NCBI GenBank assembly: GCA_017482485.1
Contig: JAFUMV010000086.1
Span: 1 to 42,981, forward strand
DNA: 42,981 nucleotides
Reading direction: 5' to 3'
Source of the DNA: Lachnospiraceae bacterium
GTDB lineage: Bacteria; Bacillota; Clostridia; Lachnospirales; Lachnospiraceae
Shown here one piece after another: positions 1-7,805 of this stretch. A program made the position numbers and the translations under genes. Below the pieces are notes generated by a model that saw only the letters and a list, made by a program, of their open reading frames with translations, had not been told where the DNA came from and did not search any database. Position 1 is the first letter of the stretch. The number at the start of each line of letters is the position of its first letter.

Positions 1-179
1 AAAAAGAAGGGATTCCTTTCTACCCTATATTATTTTCTCAGGGTTTTGATTATGCTTTTTAAAATCCTGGTTTTGCCGTCATCTCAAAAAACAAACAGAA
101 TAAAATGCCTGTCTTGCGGTGTGAAAGACGGATTTTTATTCAATCCACCTATCGAATATGTAGAAAAAGGAGTAAATGT
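1..179. other. left-edge noncoding region upstream of glf
   Basis: No gene is supported here. The first 21 bases can form a short hairpin (AGAAGGG/CCTTTCT with one G-T pair) that, read on the minus strand, ends in a T run, so it may be a weak terminator. I see no convincing -35/-10 pair for glf. Confidence 0.3.
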
Positions 180-1283
180 ATGAATTCCCAATATGATTAC
201 CTCATTGTCGGTGCCGGTCTGTTCGGTGCAGTATTCGCTCATGAAATAAATAAACAAGGGAAATCCTGCCTTGTAATTGATCGCCGTGATCACATTGCCG
301 GAAATGTGTATACAGAACAAATTTCCGGAATCAATGTACATAAATACGGTGCTCACATATTCCATACCAGTGATAAGAACATCTGGGAATATGTAAACCA
401 GTTTGCTGAATTCAATAACTACATCAATAGTCCGATTGCAGTCTATAAGGATGAACTGTACAATCTCCCCTTTAATATGAACACGTTTTCCAAAATGTGG
501 GGAATACGTACACCTGCTGAAGCAAAGGCCAGGATTGCTGAGCAAGTAGCAGCGCTTAATATTATGGAACCACAGAATTTAGAAGAACAGGCATTAAGCC
601 TTGTTGGGACAGACGTGTATACCAAACTTGTAAAGGGATATACAGAAAAACAGTGGGGACGCGACTGCAAAGTGCTTCCCTCATTCATCATTAAAAGATT
701 GCCTTGCCGCTTCACGTATGACAACAATTATTTTAATGATCGTTATCAGGGCATTCCGATAGGCGGCTATACTGCTATGGTTGAAAAAATGCTTACAGGC
801 ATTGAAGTTCGCCTAAATGTAGGCTATTTTGATCTGATCAAAGAACAGCCTGAGATCGCAAAAAAAATTCTTTACACCGGCTGTATAGATGAATTCTTTG
901 GTTACAAACTGGGCGCGTTACAGTATCGTTCTGTCCGTTTTGAAACAGAAGAGCTTGATGAAGAAAATTATCAAGGCAATGCTGTTGTAAACTATACTGA
1001 TCGGGATGTTCCCTTTACCCGTATCATTGAACATAAACATTTTGAATTTGGCAGCCAGCCTACTACGGTTATCAGCCGTGAATATTCGGCAGAATGGAAA
1101 CCCGGACTGGAGCCGTATTATCCAGTCAATGACGAACAGAATACTGCTCTTTATGCACAATATAAGCAATTGGCTGATATCCAAAACAATATCATTTTCG
1201 GTGGACGCCTGGGACAATATCGATATTATGATATGGATAATGTAATCCGCGCCGCACTTGACACAGTCGCAGAAGAATCATAA
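180..1283 (+). CDS. glf: UDP-galactopyranose mutase
   Basis: This flavoenzyme converts UDP-galactopyranose to UDP-galactofuranose in the cytoplasm, supplying galactofuranose donor for the glycan. The 367-residue length is normal for the family. An FAD-binding Rossmann motif GAGLFG sits at residues 11-16, followed by the IDRRDHIAGN stretch, KYGAHIFHT and the YTEKQWG motif typical of bacterial Glf; the C-terminal GGRLGQYRYYDMD motif is also diagnostic. The reading frame is open further upstream, to 105. I chose the ATG at 180 because AAAAAGGAG lies just before it and the FAD fold begins there. It is on the plus strand, away from the main minus-strand operons, and is visibly AT-richer than the glycosyltransferase block. 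A 12-bp inverted repeat follows the stop. The identification is secure. Confidence 0.96.
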   Translation: MNSQYDYLIVGAGLFGAVFAHEINKQGKSCLVIDRRDHIAGNVYTEQISGINVHKYGAHIFHTSDKNIWEYVNQFAEFNNYINSPIAVYKDELYNLPFNMNTFSKMWGIRTPAEAKARIAEQVAALNIMEPQNLEEQALSLVGTDVYTKLVKGYTEKQWGRDCKVLPSFIIKRLPCRFTYDNNYFNDRYQGIPIGGYTAMVEKMLTGIEVRLNVGYFDLIKEQPEIAKKILYTGCIDEFFGYKLGALQYRSVRFETEELDEENYQGNAVVNYTDRDVPFTRIIEHKHFEFGSQPTTVISREYSAEWKPGLEPYYPVNDEQNTALYAQYKQLADIQNNIIFGGRLGQYRYYDMDNVIRAALDTVAEES

Positions 1284-1318
1284 CAGAAAGGTTTCCGCAA
1301 AGCCCAACATGTCTATGC

Positions 1319-1354
1319 AGGAGACAAGAATCTGACAAAATTTTCTTGTCTCCT
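1319..1354. terminator. perfect 12-bp inverted repeat after glf, probable terminator
   Basis: AGGAGACAAGAA (1319-1330) pairs perfectly with TTCTTGTCTCCT (1343-1354) around a 12-base loop, 35 bases after the glf stop. There is no clean T tract after it, so termination is inferred from position and stem strength. Confidence 0.5.
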
Positions 1355-1671
1355 ACCTCTACTTATGCTAAACTAAAACTACTCAGACAGCAGTATATAC
1401 GGGAATATTTTTATCAGACATTTCATACCGGGTGACAGCACTTCGGTCTTGGCAAAAAGTCGAATCGCTTTTTGCAGCTTTGAGGAATATAAAGGTTCCT
1501 CTCTTATTTATTCATGCCCAGCTTCGGGCAGGTATCAGAAATTGACACAAGAACAAATTGGTAGCTTCTGTATGGCAACTGGAGGTTTGCGTATGGAAAG
1601 AAAAAGCCTGCTGCTGGCTGAAATAAGGAAGGAGGCATTCCGTCACATTCCCGTTCGGGCTCAGAAGGTTG

Positions 1672-1690
1672 CTGTTCTGCTGCAGAACAG
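1672..1690. promoter_or_regulatory. 19-bp palindrome upstream of the Rpn-like gene
   Basis: CTGTTCTGC and GCAGAACAG flank a single central T. The site ends 25 bases before the ATG at 1716. It could be an operator for a dimeric repressor or part of a leader hairpin; its function is unknown. Confidence 0.3.
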
Positions 1691-1715
1691 ATCATAACCG
1701 GAAACAGAGAGGTAT

Positions 1716-2624
1716 ATGCCCACAAACGATTTACAAACAAATAAGGAATCCGTACATCATGCGGAAGATGTGGCGAACAAATATATCGCCATGCATTTCG
1801 GTCAGGAAATGGTGAACCATTTTCATATTCCGGAGCGAATCAAACAGGTCGCTCCCACCGCCCCGATTTCCATTCAGGTGAAGGAACTATATGAGGACTT
1901 TTGTTACATCATGGAAAACGGCGAATGGCATCACTTTGAGTTTGAAAGTGACCGCATCACCGTTGATGATCTGCGTCGCTTCCGCGAGTATGAAGCCGTA
2001 ACCAGCCGCACCTATAAGGCTGCGCTTGTTACCCACGTGCTCTGCAGCGCGGATGTCAAACATCCGCTTTCCAGCCTGACAGAAGGCATCAACACTTATC
2101 GGGTAAAAGTCCACCGCTACAAAAAGGAAAGTGCTGATCGTCTTTTCGCCCGTCTGCGAAAGAAAAAAGCAAATGAAATTACCCGCCAGGATCTGGTAGC
2201 AGTCATGTATGTGCCGTTGATGAGCGGCAAAATGTCGATCAAAGACCGCATCCAGGAGGGGCTGCGGCTTTTAAATGCAGAGTATGATCAAATCTGCAAC
2301 CAAGATTTAAAAAAAATGCAGGCTGTTTTATACGTACTTGCAAGCAAATTTTTAACCCAAAAAGAAATGAAAGACGTAAAGGAGGAATTTTCCATGAATC
2401 CATTGGGACAGATGATTTTTGATGATGGTAAGGCTGCCGGATTAACAGAAGGCCGTGCGGAGGGCCGGGCTTTGAGCGTGATCGACATGCTCAGCGACCT
2501 TGGCACAGTCGCTTCAGATCTCACTTTAAAGATTATGAGCGAGAATGATGATTCCGTCTTACGCAGGTGGTTAAAGCTCGCCGCACATGCCCAAAGCATT
2601 GACGAGTTTCAGTCTGCAATGTAA
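1716..2624 (+). CDS. Rpn/PD-(D/E)XK nuclease family protein (putative transposase-related)
   Basis: A 302-residue protein with the architecture of the Rpn (recombination-promoting nuclease)/YhgA-like family. The N-terminal part has a PD-(D/E)XK-like core in which D61 is followed by HFEFES around residues 73-78 and then RRFREYEA. The middle is helical. The C-terminus carries the glycine-spaced DDGKAAGLTEGRAEGRAL segment (about 235-253) common in these proteins. Rpn proteins are DNA endonucleases linked to RecA-independent recombination, and many copies occur in Firmicutes genomes. The canonical lysine of ExK is not obvious here (EFES), so activity is uncertain. The start has an AGAGAGG sequence only 3 bases upstream, closer than usual. 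It is convergent with the DUF4422 gene and shares a bidirectional terminator with it. It is probably accessory or mobile rather than part of glycan synthesis. Confidence 0.7.
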   Translation: MPTNDLQTNKESVHHAEDVANKYIAMHFGQEMVNHFHIPERIKQVAPTAPISIQVKELYEDFCYIMENGEWHHFEFESDRITVDDLRRFREYEAVTSRTYKAALVTHVLCSADVKHPLSSLTEGINTYRVKVHRYKKESADRLFARLRKKKANEITRQDLVAVMYVPLMSGKMSIKDRIQEGLRLLNAEYDQICNQDLKKMQAVLYVLASKFLTQKEMKDVKEEFSMNPLGQMIFDDGKAAGLTEGRAEGRALSVIDMLSDLGTVASDLTLKIMSENDDSVLRRWLKLAAHAQSIDEFQSAM

Positions 2625-2678
2625 AAGAAGCTGCATCATCCGGTACACATCCGGCAAAAGCGAAAATACCTTCCACCG

Positions 2679-2711
2679 AAAAAGAGACTGACACAGGCGC
2701 AGTCTCTTTTT
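2679..2711. terminator. bidirectional intrinsic terminator
   Basis: AAAAAGAGACTG (2679-2690) and CAGTCTCTTTTT (2700-2711) form a 12-bp stem with a 9-base loop. A/T runs at both ends make it work for the converging plus-strand Rpn-like gene and minus-strand DUF4422 gene. Confidence 0.85.
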
Positions 2712-2725
2712 ATGTGCTTTCAGGT

Positions 2726-3454
2726 TCACCACATTTTCCAGTCCACTCTTTCCATATTCACCGAAAAGCATTCCTTATATTTCATACCATTGTGCAGCAC
2801 CCACACATCCAAAAGCCGCTCTCCTATCATTCCCATGCTGCGGTTCATATCAACATTCGGATAATGTTCTTCCAGGTACTTTTCGATCCGAAACAGCAAA
2901 GGAAACAGCCATTCACAGTAACTGTCAAATACTTCCTTTCTGGCGATCAGCATGTTGAGCAGATGGGCATATTTTTGTTTTGAAACTGTTTCGAAATCTT
3001 TTGCATATTCCGGATAATACTCCTTTATTACTGCTCTGGCGGCTTCGTAATACTCTGCCTTTTGCTGCTCACAGAACTGTGTCTTATTATTCTTCGCAAA
3101 ATAGGTTTTGTTGTGCACGATCATGTCATATCGGGTCAGATATTTGCGAATCTGTTTTTCCGTCAGGAAATGTCCATGCGCACCCCTGAGGACATTCAGG
3201 ATTTTTCCCAGCAGCGTTACACAATATCTTCTGTAATGGCAAATTCCCACAATATCATCTTCTATATTTTTCCAGATCCAGTACATGCCGGTAAGTTCAT
3301 TGTATTTCCAGTTCTTAGCCGATATATTATCCCCGGTGTTGTCACTGACATGCTGCACTTTCATGGGTATATCACCGCCAACCGCCAGTGCCGTATAGAT
3401 GCCGTCTTTTACAGGCATCCGAAAATCTTTATGTGAAATGACAAATAGTTTCAT
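2726..3454 (-). CDS. DUF4422 family glycosyltransferase
   Basis: A 242-residue protein of the DUF4422 family, found widely in capsule and LPS clusters and regarded as GT-A-like glycosyltransferases. The family hallmark is clear: YNELTGMYWIWKN (about 51-63) followed by GICHYRRY (70-77). The open frame extends upstream to 3631, but the first 59 codons look noncoding. GGGAGAACC directly precedes the ATG at 3454 and the MKLFVISHKDF start matches the family N-terminus. It is a single-gene unit, divergent from the ThDP enzyme and separated from the main operon. Donor and acceptor are unknown. Confidence 0.85.
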   Translation of the reverse strand: MKLFVISHKDFRMPVKDGIYTALAVGGDIPMKVQHVSDNTGDNISAKNWKYNELTGMYWIWKNIEDDIVGICHYRRYCVTLLGKILNVLRGAHGHFLTEKQIRKYLTRYDMIVHNKTYFAKNNKTQFCEQQKAEYYEAARAVIKEYYPEYAKDFETVSKQKYAHLLNMLIARKEVFDSYCEWLFPLLFRIEKYLEEHYPNVDMNRSMGMIGERLLDVWVLHNGMKYKECFSVNMERVDWKMW

Positions 3455-3580
3455 TTTACGGTTCTCCCGCCAATTGACCATGTAATGTTCTGTGGAGCTG
3501 CAGGCTTCTTCCATATTAAAATGACGCTGCATAAGATAAATCACCTTCTTTTTCTTCCACGATGCCTTTCTTATTATTCC

Positions 3581-3608
3581 AGTATAACGGATAATCCCAA
3601 AAATTACA
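3581..3608 (-). promoter_or_regulatory. possible promoter for the DUF4422 gene
   Basis: Read on the minus strand, TTGTAA (3608-3603) and TATACT (3586-3581) are separated by 16 bases, giving a leader of about 120 bases before the ATG at 3454. It is the best match in the divergent gap, though the -35 is poor. Confidence 0.35.
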
Positions 3609-3711
3609 ACGCATGTATGAGAACCGTGCACTCAGCCCCAAAAAGAAGAATATCGTTACTGTTCACCGGTAACAAATATCATCAGGCTCCTCACATTCTT
3701 TCGGAATCGCA

Positions 3712-3741
3712 TTGACGTATTTCTTTTCCAACAGGTATAAT
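3712..3741 (+). promoter_or_regulatory. sigma-A-type promoter of the ThDP enzyme gene
   Basis: TTGACG (3712-3717) and a perfect TATAAT (3736-3741) lie 18 bases apart, about 65 bases upstream of the start codon. Transcription should begin near 3748. The 351-bp gap 3455-3805 otherwise holds only the divergent candidate promoter and no gene. Confidence 0.75.
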
Positions 3742-3805
3742 ACTGGTATGTAAAATAAGTCCTGATCACTTTTCAGAATAATAATCTCTTGAAAGGATAA
3801 AAACC

Positions 3806-5644
3806 ATGAAAATACGTTTAGCCGATTACGTTGCAGACTTTCTCGTGTCCCACGGCATCAGCGACTGTTTCACAGTCGTTGGCGGAGGTGCCATGCATTT
3901 GAATGATGCTTTCGGGCACAAAGAAGGGCTGCACTGCACTTATAATCATCATGAGCAGGCCTGCGCCATCGCGGCGGAAAGCTACGCCCGTTTGAACAAT
4001 ACGCCGGCGCTTTTGTGCGTCACCACGGGCCCCGGCGGCACCAATGCCATCACCGGCGTGGTGGGCGGCTGGCTGGATTCCATTCCCATGTTTGTGGTGA
4101 GCGGTCAGGTCAGATATGACACCACCGCAAGATATGCGCAGCAGTTTACGGACGGGCTGCCTCTGCGTGCCGTAGGCGATCAGGAATTTGACATCGTAAA
4201 ATCCGTGGAGTGTATGTGCAAATATGCGGCCATGCTGGAGGAGCCTTCCGACATCCGCTATATGCTGGAAAAGGCCTGGCATCTGATGGGCACCGGCCGT
4301 CCCGGCCCCGTGTGGCTGGATATTCCGGTCAATTTCCAGGGCGGTTATATCGAAACCGATGATTTGCGCGGTTATGATCCGGCAGAGGATGATGCTCTGC
4401 TGCCCCCTCCGGTTTCTGAGGATGTGATAGAAGAAATTCTGCAAAAAATTGCTGCTGCCAAACGGCCCGTTTTATATGCCGGCGGCGGTATCCGTTTATC
4501 CGGCGGCTATGAGCAGTTCCGCAAGGCCATCGAAAAGCTCGGCATTCCCGTTGTCACCTACTGGAACAGTGTGGATCTGATCGAGGATGCGCATCCCTTA
4601 TACTGCGGCCGGGGCGGCAATATGGGCGATCGTCCCGGCAACTTTGCCGTGCAGAATTCCGATCTTTTACTGGCTGTCGGCACCCGTATCAGCATCCGTC
4701 AGGTGGGGTATAACTGGCAGACCTGGGCCCGGGAAGCGCACGTGATCATGGTGGATGTCGATCCGGCCGAATTAAAGAAGCCTACCATCCATGTGGAGAC
4801 ACCTGTATGGGCCGATGCAAAAGACTTTTTTACCAGGATGAACGAAGTTCTGGCCAAGCGCACAAGGCCCGTATTTGAGGGAGAATGGTGGCGAAAACAG
4901 TGCCGTGACTGGAAAGAGACCTACCCTGCCACTCTGCCCCGTCATTGGGAGGAAAATGGTTTGACAGCCAATGTTTTTGCCTCCATCAAATATATCAGTC
5001 AGTGTCTGCCGGAAGGCAGCCTGACGGCGGTTTCCAACGGAGCCTGCTGTGTGGTGGGACATCAGAACTGGGTGATCAAAAAGGATACCCGTTTTATCAT
5101 CAACAGCGCCATCGCCAGCATGGGGTACGGGCTGCCCGCCGCAATCGGTCTTTGCATCGCCGGCGGCAGGAAGGATACGGTATGTCTGGAAGGCGACGGC
5201 AGCATCATGATGAACCTGCAGGAGCTGCAGACCATTGTGACAAACCGCCTGCCCATCAAGCTGTTTCTGATTAACAATCAGGGCTATCACAGCATCCGCA
5301 TCACCCAGAACAACCTGTTTCGGGAACACTGCAAGGTGGGAATCGGACCGGAAAGCGGAGACTTAGGTTTTCCCGATTTTTCCAAGATTGCGGCAGCCTT
5401 CGGTTTTCCTTATTATGCGGCCCATTCCAATGCAGAGATGAAGGAAGTTGTGAATCAGGTGCTGACACTGCCGGGCTTTGTGTTCTGCGAAATTTTCACC
5501 GATACGGTTCAGGTCTGGGAGCCAAAGAGCAGCACGAAGCGGCTTGAGGACGGTACCCTGGTGAGCCCTCCGCTGGAGGATCTGGCGCCCTTTCTGCCCA
5601 GGGAAGAGTTAAGGAAGAATATGTATATTAAGCCGATTGAATAA
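3806..5644 (+). CDS. thiamine-diphosphate-dependent enzyme, acetolactate-synthase-like
   Basis: A 612-residue member of the ThDP enzyme superfamily with the order of acetolactate synthase large subunit. The N-terminal PYR domain has VVGGGAMHLNDAF and the catalytic glutamate E50 in NHHEQACAIAAE; a central domain follows; the C-terminal PP domain has the ThDP/Mg motif EGDGS (462-466) ending in NN at 490-491. It is about 20-50 residues longer than typical AHAS. AAAGGA lies 8 bases before the ATG. It is monocistronic with its own promoter. Its position beside a CDP-3,6-dideoxyhexose pathway suggests a YerE-like role, adding a two-carbon unit from pyruvate to a keto sugar. That is inference; a catabolic or biosynthetic acetolactate synthase remains possible, although no small subunit or ilv gene is adjacent. 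GC content is clearly above that of glf and the ATPase gene. Confidence 0.85.
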   Translation: MKIRLADYVADFLVSHGISDCFTVVGGGAMHLNDAFGHKEGLHCTYNHHEQACAIAAESYARLNNTPALLCVTTGPGGTNAITGVVGGWLDSIPMFVVSGQVRYDTTARYAQQFTDGLPLRAVGDQEFDIVKSVECMCKYAAMLEEPSDIRYMLEKAWHLMGTGRPGPVWLDIPVNFQGGYIETDDLRGYDPAEDDALLPPPVSEDVIEEILQKIAAAKRPVLYAGGGIRLSGGYEQFRKAIEKLGIPVVTYWNSVDLIEDAHPLYCGRGGNMGDRPGNFAVQNSDLLLAVGTRISIRQVGYNWQTWAREAHVIMVDVDPAELKKPTIHVETPVWADAKDFFTRMNEVLAKRTRPVFEGEWWRKQCRDWKETYPATLPRHWEENGLTANVFASIKYISQCLPEGSLTAVSNGACCVVGHQNWVIKKDTRFIINSAIASMGYGLPAAIGLCIAGGRKDTVCLEGDGSIMMNLQELQTIVTNRLPIKLFLINNQGYHSIRITQNNLFREHCKVGIGPESGDLGFPDFSKIAAAFGFPYYAAHSNAEMKEVVNQVLTLPGFVFCEIFTDTVQVWEPKSSTKRLEDGTLVSPPLEDLAPFLPREELRKNMYIKPIE

Positions 5645-5690
5645 TCTGTTTCACTGACTTTCCTATTGATTGCCAAATGTCTCTAACTTT

Positions 5691-5738
5691 AAAATCAGCC
5701 GATAAAAATCATCACATATGATTTTATCGGCTGATTTT
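5691..5738. terminator. bidirectional terminator between ThDP gene and nuclease-like gene
   Basis: Arms 5691-5712 and 5718-5738 (AAAATCAGCCGAT ... ATCGGCTGATTTT) pair over about 20 bp with one bulged A. The right arm overlaps the last codon of the minus-strand gene ending at 5737. It closes both converging transcripts. Confidence 0.85.
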
Positions 5739-6432
5739 AGCAAATCTTCATTTCCATTTGATACAGGTACTCTTCCCCATGCTCAGTCATAATTCCAATA
5801 TCAAAAGTAAACTCCTTTTCTGCTCCCCGTTCTTTATAGATAAACTTACGATTCAAAAACCTTTCACAAAGCTCTATTTCCTGTGCATCGCTGCTGCCGC
5901 TCATAGCCAGCATTTTTTTTGCAGCAAGCACCTTCTCCGAGTTCTCCTTCAATTCCTGCAACTTTTTCTTTTTAGCTTCCAGGCTCCGCCGGATTCTGCC
6001 TTCATCAAAGTTTCTGGTGATGACCATCAGCCTTTCCTTCATCCGAAAATCATCCGCCAGCATATAAAAAATCGTATGGCGCACATATCGCAGGCCGTCC
6101 TGCCATTGTTCACAAAGATGTGCTATCACATCTTCGCCGCCCACATCGGACTTCACATCAGCCACTACCGCTTCTCCTATGTTGTTATCCTCATCCACAA
6201 TCAGCGCTGTAATATCAGCCTTTTTGCGCCCTGTTTTCACCGCTGTCTCCGGAAGATATTCCTCTGCATAAATTCCGTATTGTCCCTCTTTCGGATAAAA
6301 TTTAATCTCTACCGAATCTCCGTTTTCCTTTTCCTTAAAATCGATAACCCGGTCTTTTTCTATGATATATAGATTTCGCTTACCGGGTACTTCGGCAGTT
6401 TTTAGTACTTTTCCGTTAATCGTTCGGGTCAT
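5737..6432 (-). CDS. putative PD-(D/E)XK-fold nuclease, partner of the AAA ATPase
   Basis: A 231-residue protein that I do not recognise as a named family. What can be seen: an N-terminal beta-rich region; the stretch 70-95 with KADITALIVD, a turn, and AVVADVKSD, giving D73-x18-D92-x-K94, the spacing expected of a PD-(D/E)XK nuclease core; a charged helical or coiled-coil segment (about 143-175, KKKKLQELKENSEKVLAAKK); and a C-terminal FTFDIGIMTEHGEEYLYQMEM stretch. No signal peptide or membrane segment is visible. It starts 5 bases after the ATPase stop and its ribosome site (GGAG) lies inside the ATPase 3' end, so the two are translationally coupled. ATPase plus nuclease pairs are typical of anti-phage systems, so an effector role is inferred. 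Alternatively it may be a non-enzymatic partner. Confidence 0.5.
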   Translation of the reverse strand: MTRTINGKVLKTAEVPGKRNLYIIEKDRVIDFKEKENGDSVEIKFYPKEGQYGIYAEEYLPETAVKTGRKKADITALIVDEDNNIGEAVVADVKSDVGGEDVIAHLCEQWQDGLRYVRHTIFYMLADDFRMKERLMVITRNFDEGRIRRSLEAKKKKLQELKENSEKVLAAKKMLAMSGSSDAQEIELCERFLNRKFIYKERGAEKEFTFDIGIMTEHGEEYLYQMEMKIC

Positions 6433-6437
6433 ACCGC

Positions 6438-7805
6438 TTACTCCATAACCGTCATTGATTCTTCATATAAGTTCTGTGCACTGTCCATAAACTGACTGAA
6501 ATCATATCCCGTATAAGGCACTCTTTTAAACTCAAGTTCTTTGACAATGCTGCTTCCGTTGTCCTGATTTACGAACTGATATACATGAACATGTTCAGAC
6601 TGCAGCAAATCTTCCTGCGTCAGTCCGAGCTTCTTTAATTTCGCTTCTTTTTCAGATGATGACTCTTCCGAAAAAGATAATAACAAAAGATTATTCATTT
6701 TTGATGCCATCGTGTCGCTGTGGGTGCTGATGACCAGTTTCTTCCCGCTGTTGTTCAGCCGCATCAGAAGTCGGGCCATCTCACCCTGCTTTGCAGGGTG
6801 AAGGCAGGTTTCAACTTCATCATAGAAAAAGCAAGAATAATCTCCAGTTCCGGTTAATGCTTTCACAAGCGGTGCCATTTCATTCACCATAGACGATGAA
6901 AGATAAAGAGGAACCTGAATTTCATTTTCCCTCGGTCTATAAACAGTATCATCTCCCTGTTGCAAAATTTTCCCATCGATCAAGTGATTTTCAATAAATC
7001 TAATTAATTCGGAATTTTTTTGCAGTTGGCGTTCACTCTGTGTATACAGCAGTAAAAATTGCAGAAAATCATATACCGGAGTCGTAAGCCCAAGTTCATT
7101 TTCAGTTTTTTCTCCATCACTGTTTTTTTCAAACTGCTGTACAATTCTTTTATCCCGTTCAGCAAAGAAATACTTATATAATAATAAAATGCCAGTTCTT
7201 GAAGGCGGAAGATACAAATTACCACTCCCGGAGCCCATATCAAAAATCAACTTGCAAATATTTTTTCCTACTATTGATCGCTCACGCTCTTTGCTTAATC
7301 CTCCATGTACAATCAATCTTACCCGATTCAAATTTTCTTTACTTTCCCGCATTCTCTTTTGAATCCAATAACTTCGCTTTGAGGGCTCTATAACCAAGTC
7401 ATCCCCGTTCTCCACTCGCAGCTTTGGAATCTCAACAGACTCATCAACAGAAACAACCATTTCTTCCAGTACATCTATAAACCTGATATACAGCCTATCA
7501 ATTGGTATCATTTTATGAAAAATTCTATTGATAATAGCATCTTTATTGATTTGAAGATATTCATTAATCCTTTGTTCATACACATCAAACCAACAGCCAT
7601 CAAATATCACCTTATTCTCAATTTCAAAGCTGAAATCTCCCCACGGTATCTCGACTTTCGGCACTTCCTGAAGGACTCCGTACAAAAGCTGCATCATATA
7701 AGATTTTCCACTGTTGTTATTGCCAACAAAAATAGTAAAATTGCTGATATCTATTTCAGCTGATCTAATCTTACCGAAATTGGAAACTCCAATAATGATT
7801 CTCAT
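6438..7805 (-). CDS. AAA/OLD-type ATP-binding protein (AAA15/ABC-like ATPase)
   Basis: A 455-residue P-loop ATPase. The N-terminus has the typical opening IGVSNFGKIRSAEIDI and Walker A GNNNSGKS at about 28-35. A YLPPSRTGIL motif follows near 200. The C-terminal half has Walker B CFFYDEVETCLHP (about 326-338) with the ABC-type ExxxHP, and the H-switch VISTHSD (about 359-365). This matches AAA15/OLD-like ATPases used by many defence systems; no C-terminal TOPRIM domain is visible, so the effector is presumably the downstream protein. The start codon abuts the stop of the GtrB-like glycosyltransferase (TAA then ATG) and uses a GAGGAG site inside that gene. Base composition in the middle is markedly more AT-rich than the upstream sugar genes, suggesting separate acquisition. 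Confidence 0.8.
   Translation of the reverse strand: MRIIIGVSNFGKIRSAEIDISNFTIFVGNNNSGKSYMMQLLYGVLQEVPKVEIPWGDFSFEIENKVIFDGCWFDVYEQRINEYLQINKDAIINRIFHKMIPIDRLYIRFIDVLEEMVVSVDESVEIPKLRVENGDDLVIEPSKRSYWIQKRMRESKENLNRVRLIVHGGLSKERERSIVGKNICKLIFDMGSGSGNLYLPPSRTGILLLYKYFFAERDKRIVQQFEKNSDGEKTENELGLTTPVYDFLQFLLLYTQSERQLQKNSELIRFIENHLIDGKILQQGDDTVYRPRENEIQVPLYLSSSMVNEMAPLVKALTGTGDYSCFFYDEVETCLHPAKQGEMARLLMRLNNSGKKLVISTHSDTMASKMNNLLLLSFSEESSSEKEAKLKKLGLTQEDLLQSEHVHVYQFVNQDNGSSIVKELEFKRVPYTGYDFSQFMDSAQNLYEESMTVME

Larger units (their letters stand above)
1284..1715 (+). other. hairpin-rich intergenic region between glf and the Rpn-like gene
   Basis: After the glf inverted repeat, this 432-bp gap holds a run of small perfect inverted repeats: GCAAAAAG/CTTTTTGC (1452-1459/1468-1475), GAGGAA/TTCCTC (1482-1487/1496-1501), TGCCC/GGGCA (1515-1519/1526-1530) and a 19-bp palindrome at 1672-1690. 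A weak promoter-like pair TTGTCT (1346-1351) and TAAACT (1369-1374) with a 17-base spacer is possible. An 82-codon open frame at 1449-1697 shows no recognisable domain and overlaps the hairpins, so I do not call it a gene. The region may be a structured leader of the downstream gene. Confidence 0.35.

Noticed and set aside
1449-1697. 82-codon plus-strand open frame upstream of the Rpn-like gene
   Set aside because: No domain, no convincing ribosome site, and it overlaps several hairpins; it is more likely leader sequence.
1716-2624. insertion sequence with terminal repeats around the Rpn-like gene
   Set aside because: I found no matching terminal inverted repeats or target-site duplication on either side.
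3818-4444. long minus-strand frame opposite the ThDP gene
   Set aside because: Histidine- and glycine-rich shadow translation of a well-supported coding gene on the other strand.
5737-7805. PARIS-type (AriA/AriB) system
   Set aside because: The partner shows no TOPRIM/DUF4435 signature; a PD-(D/E)XK-like motif fits better, so I left the system unnamed.
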